Assembly: GCA_049324575.1 (NCBI GenBank)
Contig: JBMONI010000007.1
Span: 62,001-126,000, forward strand
Origin: JBMONI01 sp049324575
GTDB taxonomy: Bacteria; Omnitrophota; Omnitrophia; Omnitrophales; Aquincolibacteriaceae
DNA length: 64,000 nt
Direction: 5' to 3'
Shown: piece by piece, positions 30,401 to 42,400 of the stretch
Layout: the number at the start of each line of letters is the position of its first letter
Position numbering within the stretch: position 1 is the first letter of the stretch
The notes under the pieces: model-generated
What the model saw: only the letters and a program-made list of their open reading frames with translations
The model's database searches: none
What the model was told of the DNA's origin: nothing
Translations under genes and position numbers: made by a program

Positions 30401-33400
30401 CATCACAAAGAAGATCAACCGGACCTGCTCCGCCCATTCGTCACGATTCCAGTGTCCGCGGACCGACGTCAACAAATGGAGCGCAACACCAAGCCGGCTT
30501 AGAAGGTTATCTCCTGCATGATCCTCCGCGACCGGCCGCAAAAAAAGTTCGAGCTTATCCAGCGCAAATTTGACCGCGGTCCTGTCCGGAAGCATCCCCA
30601 TCCGCCGGAGAGAAGAAAGGATGCGGAGCCCTTCGGCGGCATACCCATGCATACGGTCCACCACTTCGAGCACGATCTCGCGGAACATCGGATTCGAACG
30701 GTATTTTTCGACATCCAGCAGGATCGGCATACCGGCCGCATCGACTCCCATCACCCAATACTTGGCCTCTTCGTCACGCGGTTCTGAAGAAGGTTTAAGC
30801 CGGAAGGTTTGACGGATCAACTTCCAACCACGCCCAGCATCCTTACGATGCATCGTGAATTGGACCAGGTCGCGGTCCGGGGATACGTTGAGATCGTAAG
30901 GTTCGTACCAACTCTTTCCCCGGAAAAGAAGTTTTCCGGAAACCGGGTCCAGAACGGCGATCCTGTACGATTCTATCCATTGGTTTTGAGGCGCCCTTGC
31001 TTGGGCAATGTTCACTTCGACGAGAGAAGTCCCCGGCACAAAACGGGTTTTCCACTTGCGCTCCACTTCGAAAGGGACCCCGTCAACGCCACGCCGGATC
31101 TTTTTTCCGACCGCTATCAAAGCTTTCCGGTTAAGCCGAAGACTCTTCACCGGCGCCAGGGCCGCCTTGATAGAGCTCTCCACAAGGACTTTCTTCCCAT
31201 CGCGCGTGAACGGCGTTCCCTCCGCGAAAGCCCATCCCGCCGGCAACGTGAACAGTTCCGGCTGGGGAGAAGCCGCATCGAGCCGGATCCTGGTTCCCAT
31301 GACGCCCGCCGTATCGGGTTTGTAGATCAGAAGATGCTTCTCATCCGGCGAAAAATGCCATTCCTCCCGCCAGTCGACGGGAACCCTGGCCACCAAAAAA
31401 TCGCGGAGCGCCTCCGAAGGCGACGCGATAAAACGTTCGAGGTCGACCAAACAAAGCCAGTGCCTCGAATGGGCACGATCATCGGCAAAAAGGATCCGCT
31501 CTTGCTTGAGCCTCTCGCGATATTTTTTGAGCCATTTTCGGAGGAAGGGAACGACAAAATAACCGATCGCCGTCAGGATATTTTCGATCCTGTAAAAGAG
31601 ATCGGGACCGTGACGTTCGGCCAGTTTCAGTTTCCACAGCCGATAACGCTGCATCGCGGGGCTTTCTTCGCGGAACCAAACCGGTCCCGCTATTTTCAAT
31701 TTTTCAAAATACTCTTCCGGCGACTCCCTCTCGACCTCCCGCCAGACAAAATATTTCCCGGAAGGCGAAAGGATCTCCCGTTCCCCAAAATCAAGATGCA
31801 TCCCTTCCGAGAACCACGATTTCTTTTTTCCGTTCCTCAGATCGAGATAGAAGATCTTCCTCACCGCCTGGCTTTCGAAGACCAGCACCGACTCATCGGC
31901 CGAAAACGCCTTATGGCCGAGCGTTATATCCCCCAGGCGGAACTCCTCGCCGGAGGCGGGGTCGAGGATCCGGTTCCCGTCCCACACATGTTCGAGGAAG
32001 ACGTACTTGCCGCCACGGAGTGACGCCAGATCGCGGACCATGTGCGGATGGCTCGCCGAGGAAACGGGCCAGGATCCCCCGGTCTTGAGGTCGGTGATCT
32101 TCGCCTCATAAAGCACGCGGCTGGTGCCGGGAAGCCAGGCGGCGTCCCCAAAAACCAAAGGCTTTTCGGGATCGAATTCCTTTTCGGATCGATGTTTTTT
32201 TCGGACAAGGTGTGTGAAAGCCGGCGGAATCTCCTCGACCGTTAGGCCTTTCGCCTGGGGAGCTTTTTTATAAAGTTTCTCCCGACTTGGGGTCTTGGCG
32301 GTCAGATCGAACCAACTGGGCCGCGTATCGAACAACGTAAAGGTCAATAAGCTGTCGAGCGCATCTTGCTCGACACTAGACGGATCCGCCGTCGATGGCA
32401 CCGATGGGACAAAAGGCGCATCAGAAGACGGCCCCTGCTCCGCGGGCAAGATCCCCTCTTCAGGTATTTCGTTCTCCCGCACCTCCGCGCGGGCCGATCG
32501 AACCTCCGGGGTTTGATTGATCAATCCCCGGAGGTTGGATGAAGGTGCCTGCTGCCTGACGCCTGATGCCCCTTCCGCCCAGATCGGACCGCCAACCGAA
32601 CGCGGAGGAGGCAGTTTGAGATCCCCTGCGGAAGCACCCGGCGCTCTGGCCGATCGATCGTCCTTCGGAGGCAAAGTTCCGATGAAAGCTCTAAGCCTTG
32701 TTGTGATCCGCTCGGGATCCGCAATGAAAAAGATCTGCCGGACCGTTTCGGCAATGCGAAGGAACTCTTCCTCCTCAGCAGTAAAGAGCGTCTCGCTGAA
32801 GAGCCGGCTCAGGACCCCGTAGATATCCTCAAAACGATTTTTTTTCGCAAGCCCGACGAGGACCACCACCGCCGCCTCGAGCCCCTTCGGATCCCGGATC
32901 ACCCGAGCCGCCGCAAGCCAGGAAAGGACCTCGATCATCCTGAACCAGTCCTTTTCGCGGCTTTTCGCAGGGAGCATCGCCTCAAGCGCCTTCACAAAGG
33001 GGCTGTGGGTCAGGAATTCCGGATCGAAAATATATTCAAAGCGAGGTCTTTTCATAAAAAGATGTCCGTTTGGAAGGAACCAGGCATCGTCCGATTGCTC
33101 TCGGAGAACCGAAACGACTTCAGAGGCCTTCGCGCCCATCCCCACAAGTCCCCAACGGAGTTTGAAAACATCTCTTCCATCATCGAAGCCGAACCAGCGA
33201 CCATCCGGAGAAAAGGAAGGGCCGCGCCACAAGGGCACGACCGTCCCAGACCCTGTTTTGGAAGGCCCCTTTTCAACGAGTTTTTCCTCAAAGGTCCGGG
33301 TCTTGTAATTGAAGATCCCATAGACGGTAGGGCCCAATCCCCAATAACGTTTCACGGCCGCGAACATCCGTTCGCCGTCCGGAGAAAACCTGAAATTGAG

Positions 33401-36400
33401 CACTTGGGCCCCCCAACCAAACGGTCTCAACCTTTTCCCCGTCCAGACATCGTAAAAACGCGCGCGCTCTCCTCCGTCCCATGTCGTTCGGCTGAAATAG
33501 CCGAACATGGAATGGTCGAAGGAGACTTGCGGCTCAAATGAGGCCTCTTTCGTGACGGCGAGCCAGGGCGAAACAAAGCGTTCTGTTCCGAGATCATAGA
33601 TGCGATATGTTACGAAGGGAGATCGTTCATTGAAGGATCTTCGGAGGTCCCCATATACACGGCTTAAGGAACCGATGCCGATAATATCCAATACGAGAAC
33701 CAACATGAGATAATACGGCTTCCAGAACAAAAAGAAGGTCGTGCAAAGAAGCGCGAACCCGAAAAACGTGGCCGCATAGTCAAAAACAAGACCTTCTTTC
33801 GGAATGACGCGAACGCCAAAAAGTTTTTCGGACAGGCCGAAGGCCTCTGCGATCCAATATCGGATCACGTCTCGGACCGGAACTTCGGTCGACTCTTTCA
33901 GCATCAAGTAACGCGGATTTTCGAGAAGATGCAAAAAGGGCCGGCGAAGCGGAGGAAGCTCTGGGACATGCTGATAAACGTATCGCTTCGAACGGATATC
34001 CCACACCCCATCACCGGTCAAATAATATCGGCTGTCAGGAGAAAATCCACGGGATAGAACCCGGCCGAGATCGTCTATATCCTCTCCGTTGTTGGCAAGA
34101 GCGATCCTGGTATTTCCGTGGGAATCCTCATAGGAGAACAGACTCCCATCCGGTGAGAACTTCCCGGCAACTCTGATCTTTCTCAACGTTTCCGGCTCCG
34201 AGCCGGTCATATCGACCAATTCGTGGGGATACCACCAGTCCATGACAAAAAGCGCGCGGTCGCCCTTGGGAGAAAGTACGATGTCCTTGATCTTGCCATC
34301 ATAGGCATCTTGCCGTTGAGCGATATCCATTCGCCGGGCCGTGATATTATCCAAAATGGTGAATCCGGCCGAGCTCTCATAGATCCCCCATAGTCTTCCC
34401 GTATGCGCTCCGGAATCGGTCTCCGTCCAGGAAGGCGGAACGCGGTTTAAAGCGCTCTGGACCCGAAGAGCTGAAAGCGCTTTTTCGAATTCCTCTGCCG
34501 CAAGGCTCATACGCACTTCCGCGCGGGGAGCATCCCCTGCCTCACCAACCTCCGGGGTTTGATTTATCAATCCCCGGAGGTTTGATGAAGGTGCCTGCTG
34601 CCTGACGCCGGATACCCCCTCCGCCTTCGCAAGCCCCGCGATCCATCTTCCGACCGAGACCAAGCCGCTTGCGACAGCCCCCCAGATCGGTCCGGGTTCG
34701 GTCGGATGCTCGTCGGCCGCGATCGCTTCGCGCGCTCGTTCTCTCGCTTTCAGCGCAGGATTCATCTCGCGGGCAAGCGCATCAACCGCTTTGACACAAT
34801 GCTTGAGAGTTTCCGGAATAAAGATGGCTTGTTTTAAAGCTTCTGCTTGTTTTGCCATGGCCCGGATCCCGACATTCCTGGAAAGATCGTTCAGAATGAT
34901 CCCAACAGAACGGAACGCATCCGCATATCCCGGTTCCTCCCCGCGAAGAAGATCGCTCATCCGCTGGGCCGCGAACATCGCCGATCCCCAATCGTCGACG
35001 ATGCCGAGTTTCGCCATCAGCGAGAGATCTCTCAAGACCTCCCATCCTCGTCCGTCGAGGCCTTCGAGGATTTTGTCCGCAAAATCCCGGAACGGCGGAT
35101 TGTCGGTCATGAGTTTCCAGTCATAGACATCCTTCCACGAGCGTTCGAACGGAGCGAGAACCCCATCCGCCGGAAATGTCCACACGCCTTCGGCCGATCC
35201 CGTTCCGCTCCCGGCCTCCTCCAGCTTATAGACCCCCCTCCGGGAGGTCCTCCCCTGAAAACGGTCCGGCTTGAGATCGATCTGCACATAACGCCGGTCG
35301 GGAGAAAGCGACGCGCTTGTCACATCCCAAAGATCCTCGAGAGTCTCCGACAGAAGGACCTTTTCATCGACCGTATCAAGGACTTGCAGGATCGTCCTGG
35401 GCCCGCGTTCCGCAAGCTCGCCTAACACGGCGGTATCCTGGACCACATGAAGGGCCAGGGAGCTTCCCAGAAAAAACCCCAATTCGACCGAACCGTTGCC
35501 GGGCACACCGAAGAACTCCGCTAGCGAAATGGCCCAACCCAGCCCCGCCGCATTCGACCGGATCTTGAGCGGCTCGATCTGCACGCGGGGGAACCCCTCC
35601 GGGTTATAAAGGACCCTCTGCGATCCATCCGCCGAAAAGGGCTCGAGGAATTTTCCAAGCCGGGTCGGGCTGGTCAAGATCACGGGGCGTTTTTGTTCGG
35701 ACCTGAGATCGATAAGAAATTCCCGGTCTTCCACAGGGCGCGGCCCCCGCACTTTTGTCTTATCTTCCACGAAAAGCCACCGGCCGCCTGCGTAAAAACG
35801 GATCGCGGGCGCTTCGGAATTACAGACCAATTTCATATCCCTTTCGATACGCGCCACGCCAAAGCGCTTTCCGGATTCAAAGGCAGAACCGAGATCGAAG
35901 AGAACGATATAACTGCCGGTGTGCCCATCCGGCAGATCGTGAATATCCACAAGGAATTTCCCGTCAGGCGAAAAGACCATGCGGTCTTCGTCATACCAGT
36001 CTTTGGCCGCGCCGGGCTGTCCGGTGATCCGAAAACGATCGTAAAGCGAAGGAGGGGGTTTGACCTTTTCTTCCGGGGACATGGGTTTCCAGGGCTCCGG
36101 GAGGTCATTCATCGTTGCAATTTCGGCAGTGTTTCGCCGGTACGGAAGTTCCTGTTTCTGCCGCGTCACAGGATCCCACAGCCACCGCCGGTCGAGAAGC
36201 GCCAGATTGCCCTCCGCGACCATCTGGATATCAAAGGTATAACCCAGGTCCTCCTCGCGGCCGGTCTCGATATTCCGCACGTAGGTCTTTCCATCCCTCT
36301 CGCGGACAAGATGCTCGCGGCCGCTCTTGAACCGAAGAACGGAGGCGTTGGAAGGATTCTCCTCTTTGGGGATAAGCACCATCGCAGCGGAGGGGTCCTT

Positions 36401-39400
36401 CCCTTTGGGGACAAGCATGGCCTCTCCGGTCCGCATGTCAATGACCTCACCGCCGCGGACAAAGAAACTCGTTCCCGGGATCCACTCGCCGGCGGGCCAA
36501 TGAGGTCCGGAAAGAGGATTCAGAATGAAACCGCGCAAGCCCGCTATGATATTCGCCTGCTCTTCGGCGGAAGGCGCTTCCCGCACTTCGGCGCGGCCCG
36601 ATCGAACCTCCGGGGTTTGATTTATCAATCCCCGGAGGTTTGATGAAGGTGCCTGCTCCGACCCCACCCCCTCCGCCCAAATTGGGCCTGCCTGGTCAGC
36701 CGGCGAAGAAACGGCCTTCTGCGCGGCCGATTCCTTCGATTGATGACGCAGCATATCGAAATAATTGCGCAGGCGCGAGCCCACCTGCCCAGGATCGGGG
36801 ATCACGAGGATCTGATAGACCGCATGCAGATCGGCATTCGGCAAACGTTCTTTCACAAGATGATCTTCGAGAAGCGCGCAGACCCCCTCCAGATGCTCCC
36901 CCTCGTCAAGCCCTCGCATGAGCGCGCCCGCGCCGAGCCAATCCTTCGGGGTCTTTAAATAACCCAGGATGTCCATGTAATAAAGGAACCGGAAGGCCTC
37001 CATAAAATCGGCTTTCGCGACCAGCTTCGTTGCCGCATAAGGATCCTTGTCGCTCCCGCCGGCCTCGCCCGGGAAAAGATCGGCCATCGCGTAATAGCCG
37101 AAATCGCCCCGTCTGGCGGATTTTTCGACCGCGAACCATTGTTCATCCTCAGAAAAACCCGGCATGACAAGATCCGCGATCCTGTCCCACCCCTCGTGAT
37201 CCAGGGCATGGAAGGTCCTTTGCCGGCCTCCACGAGCCAGCTCCCGCATCACGATCCTTTTGGTCCCGGTACGGAAAAGAACATAACGGTCGCGTTTGGA
37301 AAAAACCGGCATCCCGATAAAGTTTTTCATGCCCTGGGTCTTGTCCAAAGCTTTGCCTGTTGTGAAATTGAAAAATGCAGGCACCGAAGTTTTTTCAGAA
37401 ACCGAAGACGGCTTCACAAGGATCCAGCGTCCCCTCGAAGAAAGCGGGGCCACGACACCGGTTTTTTCGACCGGCAGCTCAGCGGCAAGTTCCATGGTCT
37501 TGCTGTCAAAAAGACCGACCGTCCGGGGCGTTATCGCGCACGCGAACCACTGGCGGTCCTCGGACAAAAGAAGGGGCTGAGAATAAACGCGCCGTTCCAC
37601 GCCCGTTTCCAAATTGACGAGAAAGTATTTCCCCTGCCGGTCTTCGGACCCTTCGTTATGCTGGGTCACGGTCGGACGCCAGACCAGAACAATAGGGCTG
37701 CCGGGGATCTCCTCCCCAAGCCAATGCATAGAGGCCCCTTCTTTTTTCCTTCCGGTCCCGATCTCCGTAAAGCGGCCAAGGACCCCGTCATAAAGCCAGT
37801 CGCCGTCAGCGGAGATCCGAAGGCCGTCGAAAGCCGGCCTGGCATTTCTTCTTGCCTCATAGCTATCCGGGCCCATGAACCCCTGAACATTGATCCGCCG
37901 CACATGGGACAAGCGCCTGATCTTCAAGGGGTTTTCTTCGGGGCCATCCAGGTCGAGACGGATCAACCGTCCCCGCCGGTCCGCGACGATCACCCGCGCC
38001 CGGTCTTTGGCTACGAGCGGATCATCCCCGGCCGGACCGCTTCTCACCTTCCGCCCATCTCTTGTCCGGTAGATCCGCAAACCGATCGTTCTCGAAAGGA
38101 TCCTGGCGGTCGTAACGGGTTGCGATCCCACGTAGTGGGTTTCGAATTCCTTCTTTTCGCGTTGGGCGACCCCAAGCACAAAATCCTCGTTTCCCCGCCC
38201 ATCCGGAACGAATACGAAATCGACTCCTTTGAGAGCCGCGATCCGCTCGCCCGTTGCTCCGTCATAAAGGTATTTTCGGGTCACGGATCGCCGGGCCTCT
38301 TTGGACACCGCTTCCGCGACGACCAGATAACGCCCGGACGGAGACACCGTCACATGCCCGACTTTGGAGATCCCTTCGCCGGGGACCACTTCCCCCGTTT
38401 CGCGGTTGAAGAATTCGTATTCGCCCGAGTCATAGGCCACAAAAAGCATTTTCCCCCCGTCGAGATAACGGAATTGCCGGATTGACGACCGGTTCTCAGG
38501 CGTCCAATTGCGCAAATAACGAAGGGTGGCAAGGTCGACCAGCTTGGGGCCGTCCGCCGCCACGATAAAAACGGATTTCCCGTCCGGCGAGATCGCCTCT
38601 TTGGGATGCCGGAAAAGTCCCGGCGAAGTATACGGTTCGCGCATCACGGAATTCGCCAGCTGGACCTTGCGCCGGGCAAGGTCGAACGATGAAAGTTCGC
38701 CCGCCTCGGGTTCGATCGTGCGCACCTCTGCGCGGCCCGATCGAACCTCCGGGGTTTGATTTATCAATCCCCGGAGGTTTGATGAAGGTGCCTGCTCCGA
38801 ACTGATTCCCTCCGCCCAGATCGGACGGTCTTCTGTTGGCCCTTTCCCGTCTTGAGCCGTTCCGGCCGAAGGAGGCGGCAAGGACTGGGATTCGAGCATG
38901 TTCTGCAGACGGGTCACGACCTTTTCCGGCTCGCCCGAAAAGAAATAATACATGAGCTCCTGCCGAAGCCGGTCCTTCTCCTCAGGGGTCCGTGCCCTCC
39001 GGTGCTTGAAGAGCGTTACTTCGATCAAAGCATCCATTTTCCTAAAGTCGGCGGAAACCGAGGCCAGCTCGTCGAGCCGCGCCCGGCATGCGGCAAGTTG
39101 TTTCGGCCAGCGGATCGCGCCGATGGCCATGAACCGGGAAAGGATATCCCAATACCAGAACCGGTCTTCGCGGAAAAGGTCGGGACGGTCCGGAACGCCG
39201 GAAGCCGGATCCCCATTTTCAAAGATCAGATCCAGAAGAACACGGTCGATCAGCTTGACTCCGCCACTCCCCGGAGTCTGCCCAGGTTCGCCGGTCTTTG
39301 GACCAAGGATCTCCTGATTTTTGACCTTCACCCCAAAAAAGGAACCGCTTGCTTCCGGAAGCCGGATGACCCGGCCGATCATGCCGTCACCGAAACGGAC

Positions 39401-42400
39401 CCCCCGGGCTCCGTCGAGATCGATCAAGAACGCTTCGCCGCCGCCCATAAAGGTCTCCGAAGGGTACCCGACCCACGCCCATTGATCATCGTGGGAAAAG
39501 ACCGCGCGCTCAGGACCCGCCGGCATCGGGAACCGCGTTCGGCGGTCCTTGCGGTCGTAGATCCCCGCGATCCAGATCCAGAATTTCGGGTGCAGGAAGC
39601 GAAGGACCATGGACAGCTGGAAAGTACGCAGCGCTTCGCGTATCAGTTTTCGATTGGCCTTCCACAGAAGCTTCGCGCGAGGGATCACGGTCCATCGCCC
39701 GTTCGGCGAGAACCAGGCGGCTTGCCCTGAAAAAAACTTGAAGCGCGGAAGGACCGGTCTGCCAGCGCCCAGAACGAACCCGCCTTTCGCGCGAAATGCC
39801 GCTAGCGGACGGTAAGCGTATTCAAGGTCCATGAGCTGCGTATCGGGCTGAAGACGTATTTCAAAAAAACTCCGGTCCTGCGACAGGGTGAGAATAGGCT
39901 TTACATTGCCCCGGCGGAATGCGACTGCTTTTGCAAAAACTTTTTTGCCGGTATTTACATCGTAAACCTGGAAATACGTGAACCAGAAACCCGTGGCAAG
40001 ATCGACGAGGATCTTTGCGATCTCCAAGCCGGGGATCAGGAAAAGGCATAACACAAAAAAGGCAAAAATATTATTAGGACCGAACCACTGAAAAATCGGA
40101 ATGGTCCCCAAAAATCCGGCGATGGCCCAGAGAAGCAGGCCACGACTGAACTGGCCGGCCGTTTGCCCCGCCAGGGCGAAAATAAAACCGGCCCATTGCG
40201 GCACCGGAGCGTTGACGGAAACCAGGCCGGTATGTTCCCGGAAGACAAGATCCAAAGCCGGATAGCACTTTGGAAAACGGAGCAGGGTCTGGCCGTTCGA
40301 GACCCGGATCACCCGACGATCGGAACGCAAAAGCCCGCCGTCCGCGGAAAGTTCGAAAACATTTTCCCCGTCTTCAATGACGAAACTGAATTCCTGTCCG
40401 TTCGCGAGCGAGCGCACGCGCCCCTCTTTTTTGCTGACCCGATAGACGATCCACTCTCCGTCCTTTGAAAATCGGGGTTCAGGACGGAGGAGCGGCTCAA
40501 GGAGCAAAGACGCCTCCACTTTCCCGCTCGCAATATCGTAGATGAGCAAGGGTTTCTTCGGAAGCATGAGCGCAACCTTCCGGCCCGTGGGATCAAGCTG
40601 CGCCCGTTGGACCCTGCCCGGAAGTTTCCGGACAGAAAAATCCTTCAGATTGAAAAGACGGTAGTCCTCTCCGCCTTCTTTGTGAAGGATCATCCATTCG
40701 CCACCGGTCTGGTCCGTTCGTGGCTCGAACCCTTTCGGCAGATCCTCCAGGGCGTTCAGGCGCCGCAGGCTTTGAAGGATCTCCTCGGGCGTATGTTCCA
40801 CGCGGCGCACTTCCGCGCGGGACGGTCGAACCTCCGGGGTTTGATTTATCAATCCCCGGAGGTTTGATGAAGGTGCCTGCTCCGAACTCGCTCCCTCCAC
40901 CCAGATCGGACGGTCGGAAGGATCTTCCTCCGTCTCACCTTCCTGCGATACGGCCGCCGCAGGGGCCGCAGGCATCTCAAGGGTTGCTAGATAGTTTTGC
41001 AGACGCGGCTGAATGAGTCCGGCATCCGGAAAATTGAGGGACTGGTAAATACTCTCCCGCTGCTCGACCGAAAGCTCCTTGTATTCCGCTTCCCTCATGA
41101 GAGCCGAGACCCGTTCAAGACTTCCGGTTTCATGCAGCCGCCGGACAAGATCCGAGGCAAGATGCCATTGCTGAGGCGTATTCAAATACCCTATCCACGC
41201 AAGCGAATGAAGTAACCCGACCGCGTAGAGCCCCTCTTCCCCGGCTCCGGCGATCACCTTCGCCAGAGAGATCGGCCCCTGGGCCGCTCCTTCTTCTTCC
41301 GGCGCGGACAGCAGATCGGCGACCGGCAAACATCCGAACCCCTTGGTTTCGGTTTTTTCCTTCGCTCCGATCCTCTCCGAGATCGGAAAGACCAGCCACT
41401 TTTCATCGTTTGTGAAAAACGGGTTCGGCCTGTCCCTTGCGAAAGGAGATAACGACGGAAAGATCCCCCCGTAAAACCTTTGCTTCTCTCCGGAACCTAT
41501 CGCCGCGAGCAAAGCGCGACCGTTTTTGAGAGCGAGCAGTAAATGGCGGTCCGAGAGAGAAAAAACCGGGCCGCCCTCGACCCCGGCGATCTTTTCAAAA
41601 CCAGGGACCGTTTCGCCGGTCAAAAGATCCCGCAGATCGTACAGGTAGCCCGACTTATCCCGATAGGGAGTTTTCGCGTTCTTGAGAAGGCCCCACCGCC
41701 CCGTCGAAGAGATCCCCTTGATCCCGCCCGAGCTTCCCATTTCCACTGTCGATCGTAAGCGCATCGACCCGGTGCCGAAAAGGCCGGCCTTGTCCCCATC
41801 GATCATGGTCACCAGCCGTTTGCGATCCGCCGAAACATGGACGGTTCCGCCCCCGTAGATATTTCTCTCCTCTCCGCTGATGAGGTCGGCAAGGAAAAAA
41901 CTTTTGTTCCACGACGAAACAACTCCTGGCAATGGACGAAGCCCGCTCGACACCACCACCGGCTTCCAAACAACCGCCAAGGGACCCCCCGGATTTGCTT
42001 CCCCGAGCCACCGAAGCAGAAGAAGAGGCCTTCTCCGTCTCTTCTCAATATCCATGAGCATGCCGGACTTGCGGTCGTAGAGCCATCGCCCATCCGCAGA
42101 AAATTCCAGGCCGTCGGCGGGAGAGCGCATCGCCTCCTGCCCAGTAAGGTGCACGGAGGGATTTTTGATTCCCACAACGCTTTGCGGAGCCAGGACCACC
42201 CAAGGGTTTAAATGCCCTTGACGGACACGTTTCTTCTCAGCATGGTCGAGGTCCACGCGCAGAAGCCGTTCCCGGGAACGGCCGATCAGGATCCGGGGCG
42301 CGCGCTTGGCAACGATCGGATCAAACGCGGTCTTCGCTCGCAAGACCAGCGCTCCGTCGGAGGCCCGGTATACGCGGATGCCGCCCGTTGTCCGGACCTT

